Under the pieces are notes generated by a model. That model was not told where the DNA came from. It did not search any database and saw only the letters and a program-made list of their open reading frames with translations. From CAYQCN01 sp964415975 (GTDB lineage Bacteria > Patescibacteriota > Saccharimonadia > QS-5-54-17), in assembly GCA_964415975.1 (NCBI GenBank), contig CAYQCN010000001.1:22388-86387 (forward strand): 64,000 bases of DNA, written 5' to 3'. Made by a program: the position numbers and the translations under genes. This document shows positions 41,930 to 52,767 of the stretch, in pieces. The stretch's first letter is position 1; each line of letters begins with the position of its first letter.

Positions 41930-44017
41930 TTAAGAACCTTCTTGAGCCCCAATTATCTCCTGGGCCACGTTGGCAGGCACTTCACCGTAGTGGTCAAGCT
42001 CCATTGAGCTAGCTGCACGACCCTGCGTCATCGACCTTAAATCAGTTGTGTAGCCAAACATCTCTGCTAAAGGTACGTAGGCTTCAATCACTTTGGCCTT
42101 GGATCGGTCTTCCATTGTTTCGACTTGGCCGCGGCGAGAATTAATGTCACCCATAACATCACCCATAAACTCTTCGGGTGTAGTAACTTCAACCCTCATG
42201 ACTGGTTCAAGCAAAACTGGCTTAGACTTCTTGACAGCATCTTGAATAGCCATAGATCCGGCAATCTTAAAGGCGACTTCAGATGAATCCACGTCATGGT
42301 ATGAGCCATCGTGTAGCGCAACCTTAACATCAACTACTGGATAACCTGCTATTACGCCGCTATCAAGCGCTTCTTTTATGCCTTCCTCCACTGGTTTTAT
42401 GAACTCTTTCGGTATAACTCCACCTACTATGTTGTTTTCAAATTCAAAGCCTGCGCCACGTTCTTGAGGCTCAGCGTCGATTATCACGTGGCCATATTGA
42501 CCACGCCCGCCACTTTGTCGTATGAATTTTGCCTCCACATCTTTTGCAGGCTCCTTCATTGCCTCACGATATGCAACTTGCGGCTCACCGACATTGGCTT
42601 CGACTTTAAATTCACGTTTCATACGATCGACGATTATGTCTAGATGCAGCTCTCCCATACCACTAACTATTGTCTGTCCAGTTTCTTCGTGAGTAGACAC
42701 TCTAAAGGTAGGGTCTTCTTCGGCTAACCTCTGCAGAGCTTGTGACATTTTTTCTTGGTCTGCCTTGGTCTTGGGTTCAATAGCAACAGCTACCGGAGGC
42801 TCTGGGAAAGTAATGTTCTCGAGCATTATTTGATGATCAGGGTCGCACAAAGTATCTCCAGTTGTTGTACTTTTGAGCCCGACTGCGGCTGCGATATCGC
42901 CAGCATAGACACTATCTACATCTTCACGGCTGTTTGAGTGCAAACGCACTATACGACCTAGGCGCTCTTTCTCGCCAGTAGTCGCATTCATCACATAAGA
43001 GCCGGCGTGCATTGTACCTGAGTAGACACGGAAAAACGTCAGCTTACCAACATATGGGTCAGCTGCTACCTTAAAAGCAAGTGCAGCAAACGGCTCATCG
43101 TAGTCAGCTGGCCTAGTAATCTCTTCTCCAGTTTTGACGTCTTCGCCTACGGCCGGCGGTATGTCCAATGGACTAGGCAGAAAGTCTACAATCGCATCGA
43201 GCAACTTCTCAACTATTACGCCACGACCATCTCCGCCACTAACTGCAAAAAATTTACCAGTTAGCACTGATGTACGTATAGCCGATTTAATCTGTTCTTC
43301 GTTAAGCTCTCCAGTTTCTAGGTATTGCTCAAGTAAGTGGTCATCATTTTCTAGCGCGCCTTCGATTAAGTGCTGCCGAAATCTTTCGCACTTTTCTTTC
43401 ATGTCTTCAGGTATTTCGCCAACTTTCAGCTCTTTATCTGTAAATTTATCGTAGGTATATGCCTTCATATCTATAAGATCGACAATACCGTTAATCTCTT
43501 GCTCATGACCTATTGGTAAATGTATCGGATACATATGCTTGCTGAGTCGCTCTTGCATTGTCTCAAGACTTTCATAAAAGTCACCGCCAGTCTGGTTGAT
43601 TTTGTTTATGAAGCATATACGCGGCACGTGGTACTTGTCAGCCTGACGCCAAACAGTCTCAGACTGTGGCTCAACGCCCATTTTCCCGTCAAATATTACA
43701 ACTGCACCGTCCAGTACGCGCAAACTACGCTCGACCTCTACTGTGAAGTCTATATGTCCAGGCGTATCGATAATATTAATCCTGTGATCCTGCCAAAAAC
43801 ATGTAGTGGCTGCCGATGTAATGGTAATACCTCTCTCTTGTTCTTGATCCATCCAGTCCATAGTAGCTTCACCTTCATGAACTGCTCCAATCTTGTGCGT
43901 CAAGCCAGTACGATAAAGAATGCCCTCTGTGACAGTAGTTTTGCCTGCATCTATATGGGCAATGGTACCAATATTACGTGTTGACTCTAGTGCATATTGC
44001 GCATCTTTTTTTGCCAT
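41930..44017 (-). CDS. fusA: Elongation factor G
   Basis: 695 aa. G1 [13 protein letters not shown] (20-32), G2 ERGITIT, G3 [12 protein letters not shown] (84-95), then domain IV with [15 protein letters not shown] and [13 protein letters not shown]. The G4 motif reads NKIN (138-141) where almost all translational GTPases have NKxD; the nucleotide sequence AACAAAATCAAC confirms it. Translocation factor, in the str order rpsL-rpsG-(unknown)-fusA-tuf. Confidence 0.97.
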   Translation of the reverse strand: MAKKDAQYALESTRNIGTIAHIDAGKTTVTEGILYRTGLTHKIGAVHEGEATMDWMDQEQERGITITSAATTCFWQDHRINIIDTPGHIDFTVEVERSLRVLDGAVVIFDGKMGVEPQSETVWRQADKYHVPRICFINKINQTGGDFYESLETMQERLSKHMYPIHLPIGHEQEINGIVDLIDMKAYTYDKFTDKELKVGEIPEDMKEKCERFRQHLIEGALENDDHLLEQYLETGELNEEQIKSAIRTSVLTGKFFAVSGGDGRGVIVEKLLDAIVDFLPSPLDIPPAVGEDVKTGEEITRPADYDEPFAALAFKVAADPYVGKLTFFRVYSGTMHAGSYVMNATTGEKERLGRIVRLHSNSREDVDSVYAGDIAAAVGLKSTTTGDTLCDPDHQIMLENITFPEPPVAVAIEPKTKADQEKMSQALQRLAEEDPTFRVSTHEETGQTIVSGMGELHLDIIVDRMKREFKVEANVGEPQVAYREAMKEPAKDVEAKFIRQSGGRGQYGHVIIDAEPQERGAGFEFENNIVGGVIPKEFIKPVEEGIKEALDSGVIAGYPVVDVKVALHDGSYHDVDSSEVAFKIAGSMAIQDAVKKSKPVLLEPVMRVEVTTPEEFMGDVMGDINSRRGQVETMEDRSKAKVIEAYVPLAEMFGYTTDLRSMTQGRAASSMELDHYGEVPANVAQEIIGAQEGS

Positions 44018-44034
44018 CTAATTCCTTTCTTTAT

Positions 44035-44388
44035 TTATAAATAGTTGCCATTAGGTGATTCTTTTTGATGCCCCGCATTGGGCGAATAAGACTCATAGTC
44101 AAACCTCGCCCTCTGTTGTTGACTTGGCCCCTCTGCAAAGCTACGTGCATTGATTACTGCCACTTCCAGCGGGCAGACTATCTGTGAGCTACCACTTCTA
44201 CTAGGCCCGTCACAATCAATTTTTTGCGCTATTTCTTGGTGGCTCTCACGTGTAAAACTCAGAGCCCCCAAAGCTGCAGCTAGGTGTGAGTTACCTCCCA
44301 CATGAAAATTACCATTTTTCAACAATTTCTTGTGGGCTGTTTCATATGACGCCTGCAAAGGACAGTCTGTGCAAATAGATTCCGACAC
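44035..44388 (-). CDS. Unknown protein inside the str operon
   Basis: 117 aa between rpsG (2 bp) and fusA (17 bp). Two Cys clusters: CTDCPL near the N terminus and CDGPSRSGSSQIVCPLE in the middle, with the repeated CPL element, then a polar Gln/Ser/Asn-rich tail without hydrophobic segments. The pairs CxxC...C...C could bind a metal. No signal peptide. I do not recognise the family; the tight spacing says it is co-translated with ribosome genes. Confidence 0.7.
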   Translation of the reverse strand: MSESICTDCPLQASYETAHKKLLKNGNFHVGGNSHLAAALGALSFTRESHQEIAQKIDCDGPSRSGSSQIVCPLEVAVINARSFAEGPSQQQRARFDYESYSPNAGHQKESPNGNYL

Positions 44389-44390
44389 TT

Positions 44391-44867
44391 TTAGAACCTC
44401 GCAAGATGCGCAAATGCCCGGTTGGCTTCTGCCATTCGGTGGGCGTCTTCTTTCTTTTTGAATGTATCGCCTGTCTCGTTGTATGCATTGACTATTTCAT
44501 CTGCAATTCTATGACTCATTGGCTTTCCAGACTTCTTGCGAGTGATCTGTACCAGCCACATAAAAGCTAGATGCGTGCGCCGATTACCCTTAACTTCATA
44601 TGGCACCTGGTAGTTGGCACCACCAACTCGCTTTGACTTGACTTCCATCTGTGGAGCCATGTTCTCAACGGCCTTCTCAAACACTTCCAGTGCAGGCTGT
44701 TTGGTCCTTTTTTCTATCTCGTCAAAGGCATCGTAAACTATGCGTTCCGCCTTTAGTTTCTTGCCGTCTTGCATTACCTTGTTGATAAACCGCTGCACCA
44801 ATACGCTGTCATATTTACGGTCAGGGTTAATCTGTCGCTGGAGTGATTTAGTTTTCTTACGTGGCAT
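44391..44867 (-). CDS. rpsG: 30S ribosomal protein S7
   Basis: 158 aa. [60 protein letters not shown] and RTHLAFMWLVQITRKKSGKP. Nucleates the 30S head. One base shared with rpsL. Confidence 0.98.
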   Translation of the reverse strand: MPRKKTKSLQRQINPDRKYDSVLVQRFINKVMQDGKKLKAERIVYDAFDEIEKRTKQPALEVFEKAVENMAPQMEVKSKRVGGANYQVPYEVKGNRRTHLAFMWLVQITRKKSGKPMSHRIADEIVNAYNETGDTFKKKEDAHRMAEANRAFAHLARF

Positions 44868-45277
44868 TAGCTTTCCTTCTTTGTTCCATACTTACTGCGT
44901 GACTTTGTGCGTCCAGATACTCCGGCTGTGTCGAATGAACCACGTACAACATGGTAGCGTACACCAGGCAAGTCCTTGACTCGGCCACCACGTACTAAAA
45001 CTACTGAGTGTTCTTGCAGGTTGTGACCCTCCCCGGGAATGTATGCGGTGACTTCTCGGCCATTTGTAAGCCTGACTCTTGCAATCTTTCTTAGCGCCGA
45101 GTTTGGTTTTTTAGGTGTCTGGGTAGTTACACGCAAGCACACCCCTCTCTTAAAAGAAGATGGCTTTTCGTATGTCTTGTTGTTGATAGCGTTATTTACT
45201 TGGTGTAAGGCCGCAGATTTAGACTTAGATTTAGTCTTCTTGCGAGGCTTCTTGACCAGTTGGTTTATTGTTGGCAC
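44867..45277 (-). CDS. rpsL: 30S ribosomal protein S12
   Basis: 136 aa. [40 protein letters not shown] with Lys43-type residue in TPKKPNSA, and [20 protein letters not shown] with [12 protein letters not shown]. The N-terminal segment has a small KSKSKSA insertion. The [10 protein letters not shown] motif has the lysine associated with streptomycin sensitivity. Confidence 0.98.
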   Translation of the reverse strand: MPTINQLVKKPRKKTKSKSKSAALHQVNNAINNKTYEKPSSFKRGVCLRVTTQTPKKPNSALRKIARVRLTNGREVTAYIPGEGHNLQEHSVVLVRGGRVKDLPGVRYHVVRGSFDTAGVSGRTKSRSKYGTKKES

Positions 45278-45317
45278 TTATCTTTCTCCATGTTCTCTGT
45301 TAGCAAACAGTAGTTAT

Positions 45318-48300
45318 TTAAGCAGATTCTTCCTCTTCGGTCAACTCAAGCTCCTCATCAGTTCTGTATCCGGTACCTACTGGTATCTTGCGCCCGATAA
45401 TGACGTTCTCCTTCAGTCCGTACAGCTCATCCACGCTTCCAGATGTAGCAGCATTGATCAAGATTCGGTTTGTGTCTTGGAATGAAGCCGCCGATAGCCA
45501 TGAGTCTGTACTGAGCGAGGATTTACTGATGCCCAGTAATAGCTGCCTGTATGTAATAGGCTCTTTGCCTTCAGCTCTCAACTTTTGGTTCTCTTCAATT
45601 ATTGTAGATTTACTGACTGTATCTCCCGTCACAAATAGACTTTCTCTTGGATTTTCAATCTGCACCCTAGAAGTCATCTGACGCACCACTACCTCTAAAT
45701 GCTTATCAGCAATGGCCGCCCCTTGAAGGCTGAACACACGCTGGACCTCATCCATTATGTAGCGCTGGACCTCTACTGGATCGGTAAGATTTAGTAAGTC
45801 CTGGACATTTACTGATCCAGAAGTTAGGCGTTCACCCGCCTCGACACTCTGTCCATCCTCTACCAGTAGATTGCGGTATTTCGGAATGGTGTACTCACGC
45901 GCACCGGAATTCTCACCCTCCACAACAATCTCTTTCTGCTGCACTTTTGCAATGCCATTAAGCTTAGACGTAATTATATCTTTGTCATCTGTGGAACTAG
46001 CAATCACATCGCCTGCCTTAACTTCGTCGCCATCAGCTATCATTGCCTGCAGACCATTAAGTTCATAGGCTTGCTTGGGTTTATCGCTAGGAGTTAGTCG
46101 CAATGTGTAATTCTCATCGTCATCGCTAACTGTCACAACCCCGTCGATATCAGCAATGTGAGCTTGACCCTTAGGGTTTCTGGCCTCAAACAACTCAGTT
46201 ACACGCGGCAGACCTTGGGTAATATCTTCACCCGCGATACCGCCAGCATGGAATGTGTTTAGAGTAAGTTGTGTTCCTGGCTCGCCTATAGCTTGAGCTG
46301 CCATAACACCAACAGGCACTCTGTGCTCTACCAGATTACCTGTCGATAGGTCCCGTCCGTAACACTTCTGACATACACCGCGCACAGACTTACACTTGAG
46401 CATACTGCGCACACTTACACCTTCAACGCTCTCGTCTTTTTCTATCTCTTCGGCCGTATCAGTATCTATCAAATCTCCAGCCTGAACGTAATTGGCCACT
46501 GCCTCAGCTGCAACACGTCCATCGATTCTGTGTGCTATGCCGACTTCTAAATCTTCAGCTTCCTCGCGCGACATATAAACACCCTCTTTGTCGCCACAGT
46601 CGTTTTCTACAGTAAATATATCTTGCCCGACATCGACAAGCCTTCGTGTAAGATAGCCCGAGTCTGCTGTGTTAAGGGCTGTATCAATAAGACCCTTACG
46701 TGAACCACGTGCATCTGAGAAATATTCTAGCTGGTCGAAACCTTCTTTATAGTTGCTCTTAATCGGCAGCTCGATAGTGTTGCCAAACACATCAATTACG
46801 TTACCTTTCATACCGATAATTTGGTTGATGGCGCTTAGTTTAGCACGGGCCTGTGAGGTTACAGTTATAGTAGTACTATTGTCCTGCTGTGCAAACCGCT
46901 TCTTAACTATTGATAGCAACTCATCGTTTATCTCTTGCCAAGTTTTAACGGTCAACCGATAGCGCTCTTCTTCAGTGATCAGCCCTTGGTCGTATTGATC
47001 GCTAATCTCACTTACCTTTTCATCGCCTCTTGCTACAACTTCGTCTTTTTCTTCAGGAATAATGAAGTCATCCATGCCCGTAGAAAGACCAGATGTAGTC
47101 GCTGCTTCAAAGCCGATAGTCATAACCCTGTCAGCTACCACGCCAAGCGTGTCCATGCCATATTTATCTAGCAGGTCGGCAAATAAACTTTGTAGTGCCT
47201 TCTTGTCAAATACTTGGTTTTGGAAGGGGTACTCATGGGGCAGGATGTCATTAAACATAATTCTACCCAAGGTAGTCACTCTTTGTTCGCCATCGTTACC
47301 GATTACTGTTATAGGCGTAGTGAAATGCAACTTACCCTTCTCATAAGCATAAACCGCTTCAGATTCACTTGCATAAGCATGCTCAGGCGACATATCACCT
47401 CGTTCGTAAGTTAGGTAGTAGGCGCCCAAAATCATATCTTGAGAGGGCTCGGCCATAACGGTTCCATCAGAAGGATATAGCAGGTTCTTATCGGCTGCCA
47501 TTATCTCTCTAGCCTCAGTCTGAGCTTCATCGCCTAAGGGTACGTGTACAGCCATCTGGTCGCCATCAAAGTCAGCGTTAAAACCGGCGCATACTAGTGG
47601 GTGTAACTGAATTGATTTTCCTTCAATCAATACTGGCTGAAAAGCCTGGACACCGAGTCGGTGAAGGGTTGGAGCACGATTTAGAAGAACGTATCGACCT
47701 TCTATAACGTGATCTAGAGCATCCCATACAGCCGGCTGGTTTTCATGATCGTCAATCATTTGGCTAGCTGCTTTTACGTTGTGGGCCATCTCATCAGCTA
47801 TTAATTTGCCAATTACAAATGGCTTAAACAACTCTAGGGCCATCATTTTCGGCAAACCACACTGGCTAAGCTTTAGGTTTGGGCCAGATACGATAACACT
47901 ACGGCCTGAATAGTCTACACGCTTTCCAAGTAAGTTCTGACGGAAGCGCCCCTGTTTACCGCGCAACTGATCACTAAGTGATTTCAGTTTTCGGCGACCT
48001 CCAGCGGCGCTGACTGCTCGGCCACCACGTGCGTGACTGTTGTCAATAAGAGCATCGACTGCTTCTTGGAGCATGCGCATCTCATTTCGGCATATGACTT
48101 CTGGCGCATTAAGGTCAACTAATTTCTTTAGCCGATTGTTACGATTAATAACTCGTCTATACAGATCGTTAAGGTCTGAGGTTGCAAATCTACCACCCGG
48201 AAGCTGCACCATTGGTCGTAACTCGGGTGGAATTACAGGAATATGCTGTATAACCATCCATTCAGGGTTGATACCGGCCTTCTTCATGCCCTCGAGCTTT

Positions 48301-49133
48301 TTCAAGCGTTTTAGCAGCTTGACTCGTCGCTGGCCCTGAGCTTCTTCAGCCGCCTCTTCTAGCTCGGCTACAGTCCCATCAACATCTATTTTACCCAATA
48401 GAGTCTTTATCGCCTTAGCGCCTGTCTCAGCTTTAAATACATCGCTATGCTCTCTTCGCAGTTCACGGTAATCGGTCTCGCTTAGCAACGCCTTTTCGAC
48501 CAATGTCTCTATCTTGGATTTTTTTGTGGTGTAATCTTCCTCTAGCTCTTCTAGCTCTGCTGTCTGCTGTTTTGCAAGCTCTTTGACATCTTGGTCATCC
48601 TGCTCAGAAAGTGCTTCAAACTTCTGCTTAATTGCAGCTTTGTTGTTGTCGTAAGCCACTTCCATATCATTGAGAACCTCTTCTTTCTTGTCTTCGTTGA
48701 CTTCTGTTACTGCATAGCTAGCAAAGTAAGCCACTCTCTCTAGATTTTTTGCAGTCATGTTCAAAACTAAACCAATACTGGATGGAGCGCCTCGCAAAAA
48801 CCAAGTGTGGGTAACTGGCACTGCTAGCTCGATATGACCCATGCGCTCACGTCGAACTATAGATCGCGCCACCAAAACACCGCAACGGTCACATGTCACG
48901 CCACGATAATGAACGCCTTTGTATTTGCCACAATAACACTCAAAGTCTTTGCTAGGCCCAAAAATTCGCTCATCAAAAAGACCATCTTTCTCAGGTTTTT
49001 GGGTTCTGTAGTTGATTGTTTCTGGTTTTAATACCTCACCGTGCGACCATTCTTTGACATCATCTGGACTTGCGACACTCAATCGAATTGCATCAAAGTC
49101 TGTAGCGCGTTTTTCGTGTAGATAGTTGGCCAT
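45318..49133 (-). CDS. rpoC: RNA polymerase subunit beta'
   Basis: 1271 aa. N-terminal zinc ribbon CYCGKYKGVHYRGVTCDRCG, catalytic NADFDGDQMAVHVPLG with the three Asp that hold the active-site Mg, bridge-helix/trigger-loop region with PGTQLTLNTFHAGGIA, and the second zinc cluster CKSVRGVCQKCYGRDLS. Length is typical of short forms without lineage inserts. 2 bp after rpoB. Confidence 0.98.
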   Translation of the reverse strand: MANYLHEKRATDFDAIRLSVASPDDVKEWSHGEVLKPETINYRTQKPEKDGLFDERIFGPSKDFECYCGKYKGVHYRGVTCDRCGVLVARSIVRRERMGHIELAVPVTHTWFLRGAPSSIGLVLNMTAKNLERVAYFASYAVTEVNEDKKEEVLNDMEVAYDNNKAAIKQKFEALSEQDDQDVKELAKQQTAELEELEEDYTTKKSKIETLVEKALLSETDYRELRREHSDVFKAETGAKAIKTLLGKIDVDGTVAELEEAAEEAQGQRRVKLLKRLKKLEGMKKAGINPEWMVIQHIPVIPPELRPMVQLPGGRFATSDLNDLYRRVINRNNRLKKLVDLNAPEVICRNEMRMLQEAVDALIDNSHARGGRAVSAAGGRRKLKSLSDQLRGKQGRFRQNLLGKRVDYSGRSVIVSGPNLKLSQCGLPKMMALELFKPFVIGKLIADEMAHNVKAASQMIDDHENQPAVWDALDHVIEGRYVLLNRAPTLHRLGVQAFQPVLIEGKSIQLHPLVCAGFNADFDGDQMAVHVPLGDEAQTEAREIMAADKNLLYPSDGTVMAEPSQDMILGAYYLTYERGDMSPEHAYASESEAVYAYEKGKLHFTTPITVIGNDGEQRVTTLGRIMFNDILPHEYPFQNQVFDKKALQSLFADLLDKYGMDTLGVVADRVMTIGFEAATTSGLSTGMDDFIIPEEKDEVVARGDEKVSEISDQYDQGLITEEERYRLTVKTWQEINDELLSIVKKRFAQQDNSTTITVTSQARAKLSAINQIIGMKGNVIDVFGNTIELPIKSNYKEGFDQLEYFSDARGSRKGLIDTALNTADSGYLTRRLVDVGQDIFTVENDCGDKEGVYMSREEAEDLEVGIAHRIDGRVAAEAVANYVQAGDLIDTDTAEEIEKDESVEGVSVRSMLKCKSVRGVCQKCYGRDLSTGNLVEHRVPVGVMAAQAIGEPGTQLTLNTFHAGGIAGEDITQGLPRVTELFEARNPKGQAHIADIDGVVTVSDDDENYTLRLTPSDKPKQAYELNGLQAMIADGDEVKAGDVIASSTDDKDIITSKLNGIAKVQQKEIVVEGENSGAREYTIPKYRNLLVEDGQSVEAGERLTSGSVNVQDLLNLTDPVEVQRYIMDEVQRVFSLQGAAIADKHLEVVVRQMTSRVQIENPRESLFVTGDTVSKSTIIEENQKLRAEGKEPITYRQLLLGISKSSLSTDSWLSAASFQDTNRILINAATSGSVDELYGLKENVIIGRKIPVGTGYRTDEELELTEEEESA

Positions 49134-49135
49134 TG

Positions 49136-52100
49136 TTACTCCTTGTCCTTTGCATCATCATCTTTTTCGCTTGCTTCTTCTTCGTATTCGTCTTCAGCTG
49201 CACTATCAGTCACGTCTACAGTTGGACCTTGGGCATCTTCTACAATCGGTGTTGTATCGCTATCCGATTCATACTCTTCAGCCAGCACATCTTCAGCATC
49301 AACTTCTGTTTCATCTTGCAGTAATCCGACATCGAGGCTTAAACCTTGCAGCTCTTTTACCAATACGTTAAATGATTCTGGTAAATGCGGTCCGTGTATC
49401 TCATCACCCTTGATGATAGACTCATAAGCTTTGGAGCGTCCGATTACATCATCTGACTTGATTGTGAGCATCTCTTGCAGGGTGTGGGCTGCACCGTAAG
49501 CTTCAAGTGCCCAGACCTCCATTTCTCCAAATCGCTGTCCACCATTTTGCGCCTTACCGCCAAGTGGCTGCTGGGTAACCATGGTGTATGGACCGGTAGA
49601 GCGAGCATGTATCTTATCGTCTATCATGTGCTTCAGCTTGTTCATATATATGTAGCCCACCATGGTTCTTTCTTTGAAGTCCTCGCCAGTGCGTCCATCG
49701 TAAAGCTGCACTTTTCCGTCTTCTGCGAAGCCAGCCTTTTTAAGCTCTGACTTAATTTTTTCAATCGGCACGCCTTCAAATGGCGGCGATTGCACCTTGT
49801 AACCCAAAGCCTGCGCCGCAAGCCCTAAATGGGTTTCAAATATCTGACCTATGTTCATACGCGAAGGTACGCCGAGAGGGTTAAGCAATATGTCCATTGG
49901 GGTGCCATCTTCCATGAAGGGCATGTCCTCCTCTGGCAATATTCGGGCAATAACACCTTTGTTTCCGTGCCGTCCACCTAGCTTGTCACCCACCGAAACC
50001 TTCCTTAACTGCGCTACATAAATGTGTACTTGCTGCAAAATGCCAGCCTTTAGGTCGTGGCCACTCTCTCTTGAGAATATTTTTACACCCACTACCTTGC
50101 CGTGTTTACCACTCGGCATTCGCCTTGAAGTGTCGCGTACATCTTTGGCCTTTTCTCCAAATACTGCTCGCAATAAACGTTCTTCACTGGATAGCTCTTG
50201 CTCCCCTTTGGGCGTTATCTTGCCTACTAATACATCACCTGGGTGCACTTCAGCACCTGTACGAATGATGCCTTCTTCATCTAAGTTTGCTAGAGACTCT
50301 TCAGATACGTTTGGAATATCCCTAGTTATCTGCTCAGGCCCGAGCTTAGTCTCACGCACTTCTAGCGAGTATTCCTCGATATTTACTGATGTCAAGGTGT
50401 CATCCTCAACTAGGCGCTTAGATATAACTATTGCGTCTTCAAAGTTGTAACCACCCCACGGCATGAACCCGACTAGCAAGTTTGCTCCTAGTGCTAATTC
50501 GCCGTTGTCTGTACTCATTCCGTCGGCTAGCAAGTCGCCTTTTTTCACCTTTTGGCCGGAGTCTACTCTGACTTGGTGCGATAGTGCAGTACCCTCATTA
50601 CTGCGAGTGTAATTCTGCAACTTGTAAGACCTCTCGCCCTTGCTCTTATAGTCTATGACTATTTCGCTAGCATCAGCTTTCCTTACCACTCCATCTTGTT
50701 CTGCGGTAATGAGCTGACCTGAATTTTGTGCTACAACCGATTCCATGCCAGTGCCCACAATGGGAGAATCTGGCCTTAGTAGTGGCACTGCCTGTCGCTG
50801 CTGGTTAGAGCCTACTAGTGCGCGGCCTACGTTGTCTTTTTCTATGAATGGTATAAGGCCGGCCGAGACACCGATCGTTTGCTGCGAAGACACATCCATG
50901 TGTGTGACGCGCTCTGCATCTTCTTCACCTGGTCTACCCGAGCGTCTAACTGATATACGCTCATCTTTTATATAGCCATTTTCATCGACTTCATTGCTAG
51001 CACTAGCAATCACACTCCCCTCTTCATCTTGAGAATCAAAGTAAACTACATCTGTTGAAACGTATGGTCTTATCATAACTGTTTCAACTTTGGCATCCTT
51101 CAACTTCTTTATGTCTGATTTACTAAGCTTAGTTCCCGACTTGACTACTTCTTTGCCACTATCGTCTAGGGCATCTTCTCTTATTTCAAAACCTTCAGCT
51201 TCTTCTACGTCCAGCTCGGTATAAACTTTGCGGTAAGGAGCTTCGATAAACCCGTATTCATTAATGCGAGAATAAGTCGTGAGACTTAAAACCAAACCTA
51301 TTCCAGGACCTTCAGGGGTTTCAACCATACACGCTCTACCGTAGTGAGTACGGTGCATATCGCGTACATCAAAGCCCGCCCTCTCACGAGTTAAGCCGCC
51401 AGGTCCAGTAGCGCTCAACCGACGCTTGTGGGTCAACTCTGACAAAGGGTTCACCTGATCCATAAACTGACTCAATTGCGAACTAGCAAAAAACTCCCTA
51501 ACGCTCGCCACCACGGGTCGAGCATTCAAAAGTTGCTGAGCTGTTACTTCTTCAATGTCATAAACACTCATACGGTCTTTTACGTTTCTGTCCATGCGCA
51601 GCAATCCAATGCGGAAATAACGCTGCATAAGCTCACCGACCATTCTTAACCGACGATTAGCAAATGAGTCTACCTCATCGGCCGGTTCTTGAGTTTCATT
51701 TAATCTTATTATCTCTTTAACTATGGCTAGCAAGTCATCAACTTGCATGGTCCTATACTCGGTAGTGTTTGGGGTATCTAGCCCTAGTCGTCTATTGATT
51801 TTATAGCGACCAACTCTAGATAGGTCATAGCGCTTGAAATTGAAAAAAGTGCTATCGATTAGACTCTTGGCATTTTCTACAGTGGCTAGATCACCAGGTC
51901 GCAGTCTTCTATACACTTCGATCAAAGCTTCGCTTGTATTTTTAGCCTGGTCTTTCTCGATTGTTGCGGCAATGTACTCATCGCCACCCTCAACTGCACC
52001 CTCAAGAGCAGCCTTGATCTCTTTGTTGCTGCTCATACCAAATGCACGTAATAAAGTTGTTACGGGCAATTTACGTCGTTTATCAACCTTAACAAATATT

Positions 52101-52615
52101 TCGTTGTTAGATGAGGTTTCAAACTCAAGCCAAGCGCCACGGCCTGGTATGACTTTGGCTCCATAGCGGGGATTAGGCCCAACAGAGTCTTGAGTGAAAA
52201 AAACGCCAGAGCTGCGCGTAATCTGAGACACTACTGCTCGCTCAGCACCATTAATAATGAACGTACCGCGACCTGTCATCATCGGATAATCGCCAAGATA
52301 AATTTCTTGGTCTTTCACTTCTCCGGTTACTTTATTGACAAGCTCTACAGTTACATAGAGTGAGGCTTCATAAGATAGATGGTTTTCTTTGGCTTCAGCC
52401 TCACTCATCTTTGGCTCATCAAAGTGATGATCTTTGAAGGTTAGTGCTAGTTTAGACTCGGTATAGTCCTGTACGGGGTTGATCTCATTGAAAAGCTCTT
52501 GCAGACCTTCGTCTAAAAACCACTGAAAAGACTGGTGCTGTGCTTCTAATAAATTCGGTATTTCTAAAATTTTTTCTGGATTTGTAAATGAAACGCGGTC
52601 TTGAACTGATGCCAT
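49136..52615 (-). CDS. rpoB: RNA polymerase subunit beta
   Basis: 1159 aa. Rifampicin-region SSQLSQFMDQVNPLSELTHK and RRLSATGPGGLTRERAGFDV, MVETPEGPGIGLVLSLTTYS, GRHGNKGVIARILPEEDMPF, and C-terminal KGDEIHGPHLPESFNVLVKE. The last 60 residues form an acidic tail rich in Asp and Glu. The rif region retains the usual residues. Confidence 0.98.
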   Translation of the reverse strand: MASVQDRVSFTNPEKILEIPNLLEAQHQSFQWFLDEGLQELFNEINPVQDYTESKLALTFKDHHFDEPKMSEAEAKENHLSYEASLYVTVELVNKVTGEVKDQEIYLGDYPMMTGRGTFIINGAERAVVSQITRSSGVFFTQDSVGPNPRYGAKVIPGRGAWLEFETSSNNEIFVKVDKRRKLPVTTLLRAFGMSSNKEIKAALEGAVEGGDEYIAATIEKDQAKNTSEALIEVYRRLRPGDLATVENAKSLIDSTFFNFKRYDLSRVGRYKINRRLGLDTPNTTEYRTMQVDDLLAIVKEIIRLNETQEPADEVDSFANRRLRMVGELMQRYFRIGLLRMDRNVKDRMSVYDIEEVTAQQLLNARPVVASVREFFASSQLSQFMDQVNPLSELTHKRRLSATGPGGLTRERAGFDVRDMHRTHYGRACMVETPEGPGIGLVLSLTTYSRINEYGFIEAPYRKVYTELDVEEAEGFEIREDALDDSGKEVVKSGTKLSKSDIKKLKDAKVETVMIRPYVSTDVVYFDSQDEEGSVIASASNEVDENGYIKDERISVRRSGRPGEEDAERVTHMDVSSQQTIGVSAGLIPFIEKDNVGRALVGSNQQRQAVPLLRPDSPIVGTGMESVVAQNSGQLITAEQDGVVRKADASEIVIDYKSKGERSYKLQNYTRSNEGTALSHQVRVDSGQKVKKGDLLADGMSTDNGELALGANLLVGFMPWGGYNFEDAIVISKRLVEDDTLTSVNIEEYSLEVRETKLGPEQITRDIPNVSEESLANLDEEGIIRTGAEVHPGDVLVGKITPKGEQELSSEERLLRAVFGEKAKDVRDTSRRMPSGKHGKVVGVKIFSRESGHDLKAGILQQVHIYVAQLRKVSVGDKLGGRHGNKGVIARILPEEDMPFMEDGTPMDILLNPLGVPSRMNIGQIFETHLGLAAQALGYKVQSPPFEGVPIEKIKSELKKAGFAEDGKVQLYDGRTGEDFKERTMVGYIYMNKLKHMIDDKIHARSTGPYTMVTQQPLGGKAQNGGQRFGEMEVWALEAYGAAHTLQEMLTIKSDDVIGRSKAYESIIKGDEIHGPHLPESFNVLVKELQGLSLDVGLLQDETEVDAEDVLAEEYESDSDTTPIVEDAQGPTVDVTDSAAEDEYEEEASEKDDDAKDKE

Positions 52616-52717
52616 AGGCTCTCTTACTCCTGATTAATAATGATATTTATTCAATATTTTTCGAGGAGCCTCTAATTTCAAACGCAATGCGCCTATTATT
52701 CATCCTCATTTTTATTT

Positions 52718-52746
52718 ATTATTGCGACCAAGTATCTAGTTGTCAA
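52718..52746 (-). promoter_or_regulatory. Promoter of the rpoBC-str super-operon
   Basis: -35 TTGACA (52741-52746), 17-bp spacer, -10 AATAAT (52718-52723). The leader of about 95 nt to rpoB contains a small GAGG/CCTC hairpin followed by five A; no clear attenuator is seen. Confidence 0.82.
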
Positions 52747-52767
52747 CAGTCTTTTGCAATAATTTAG

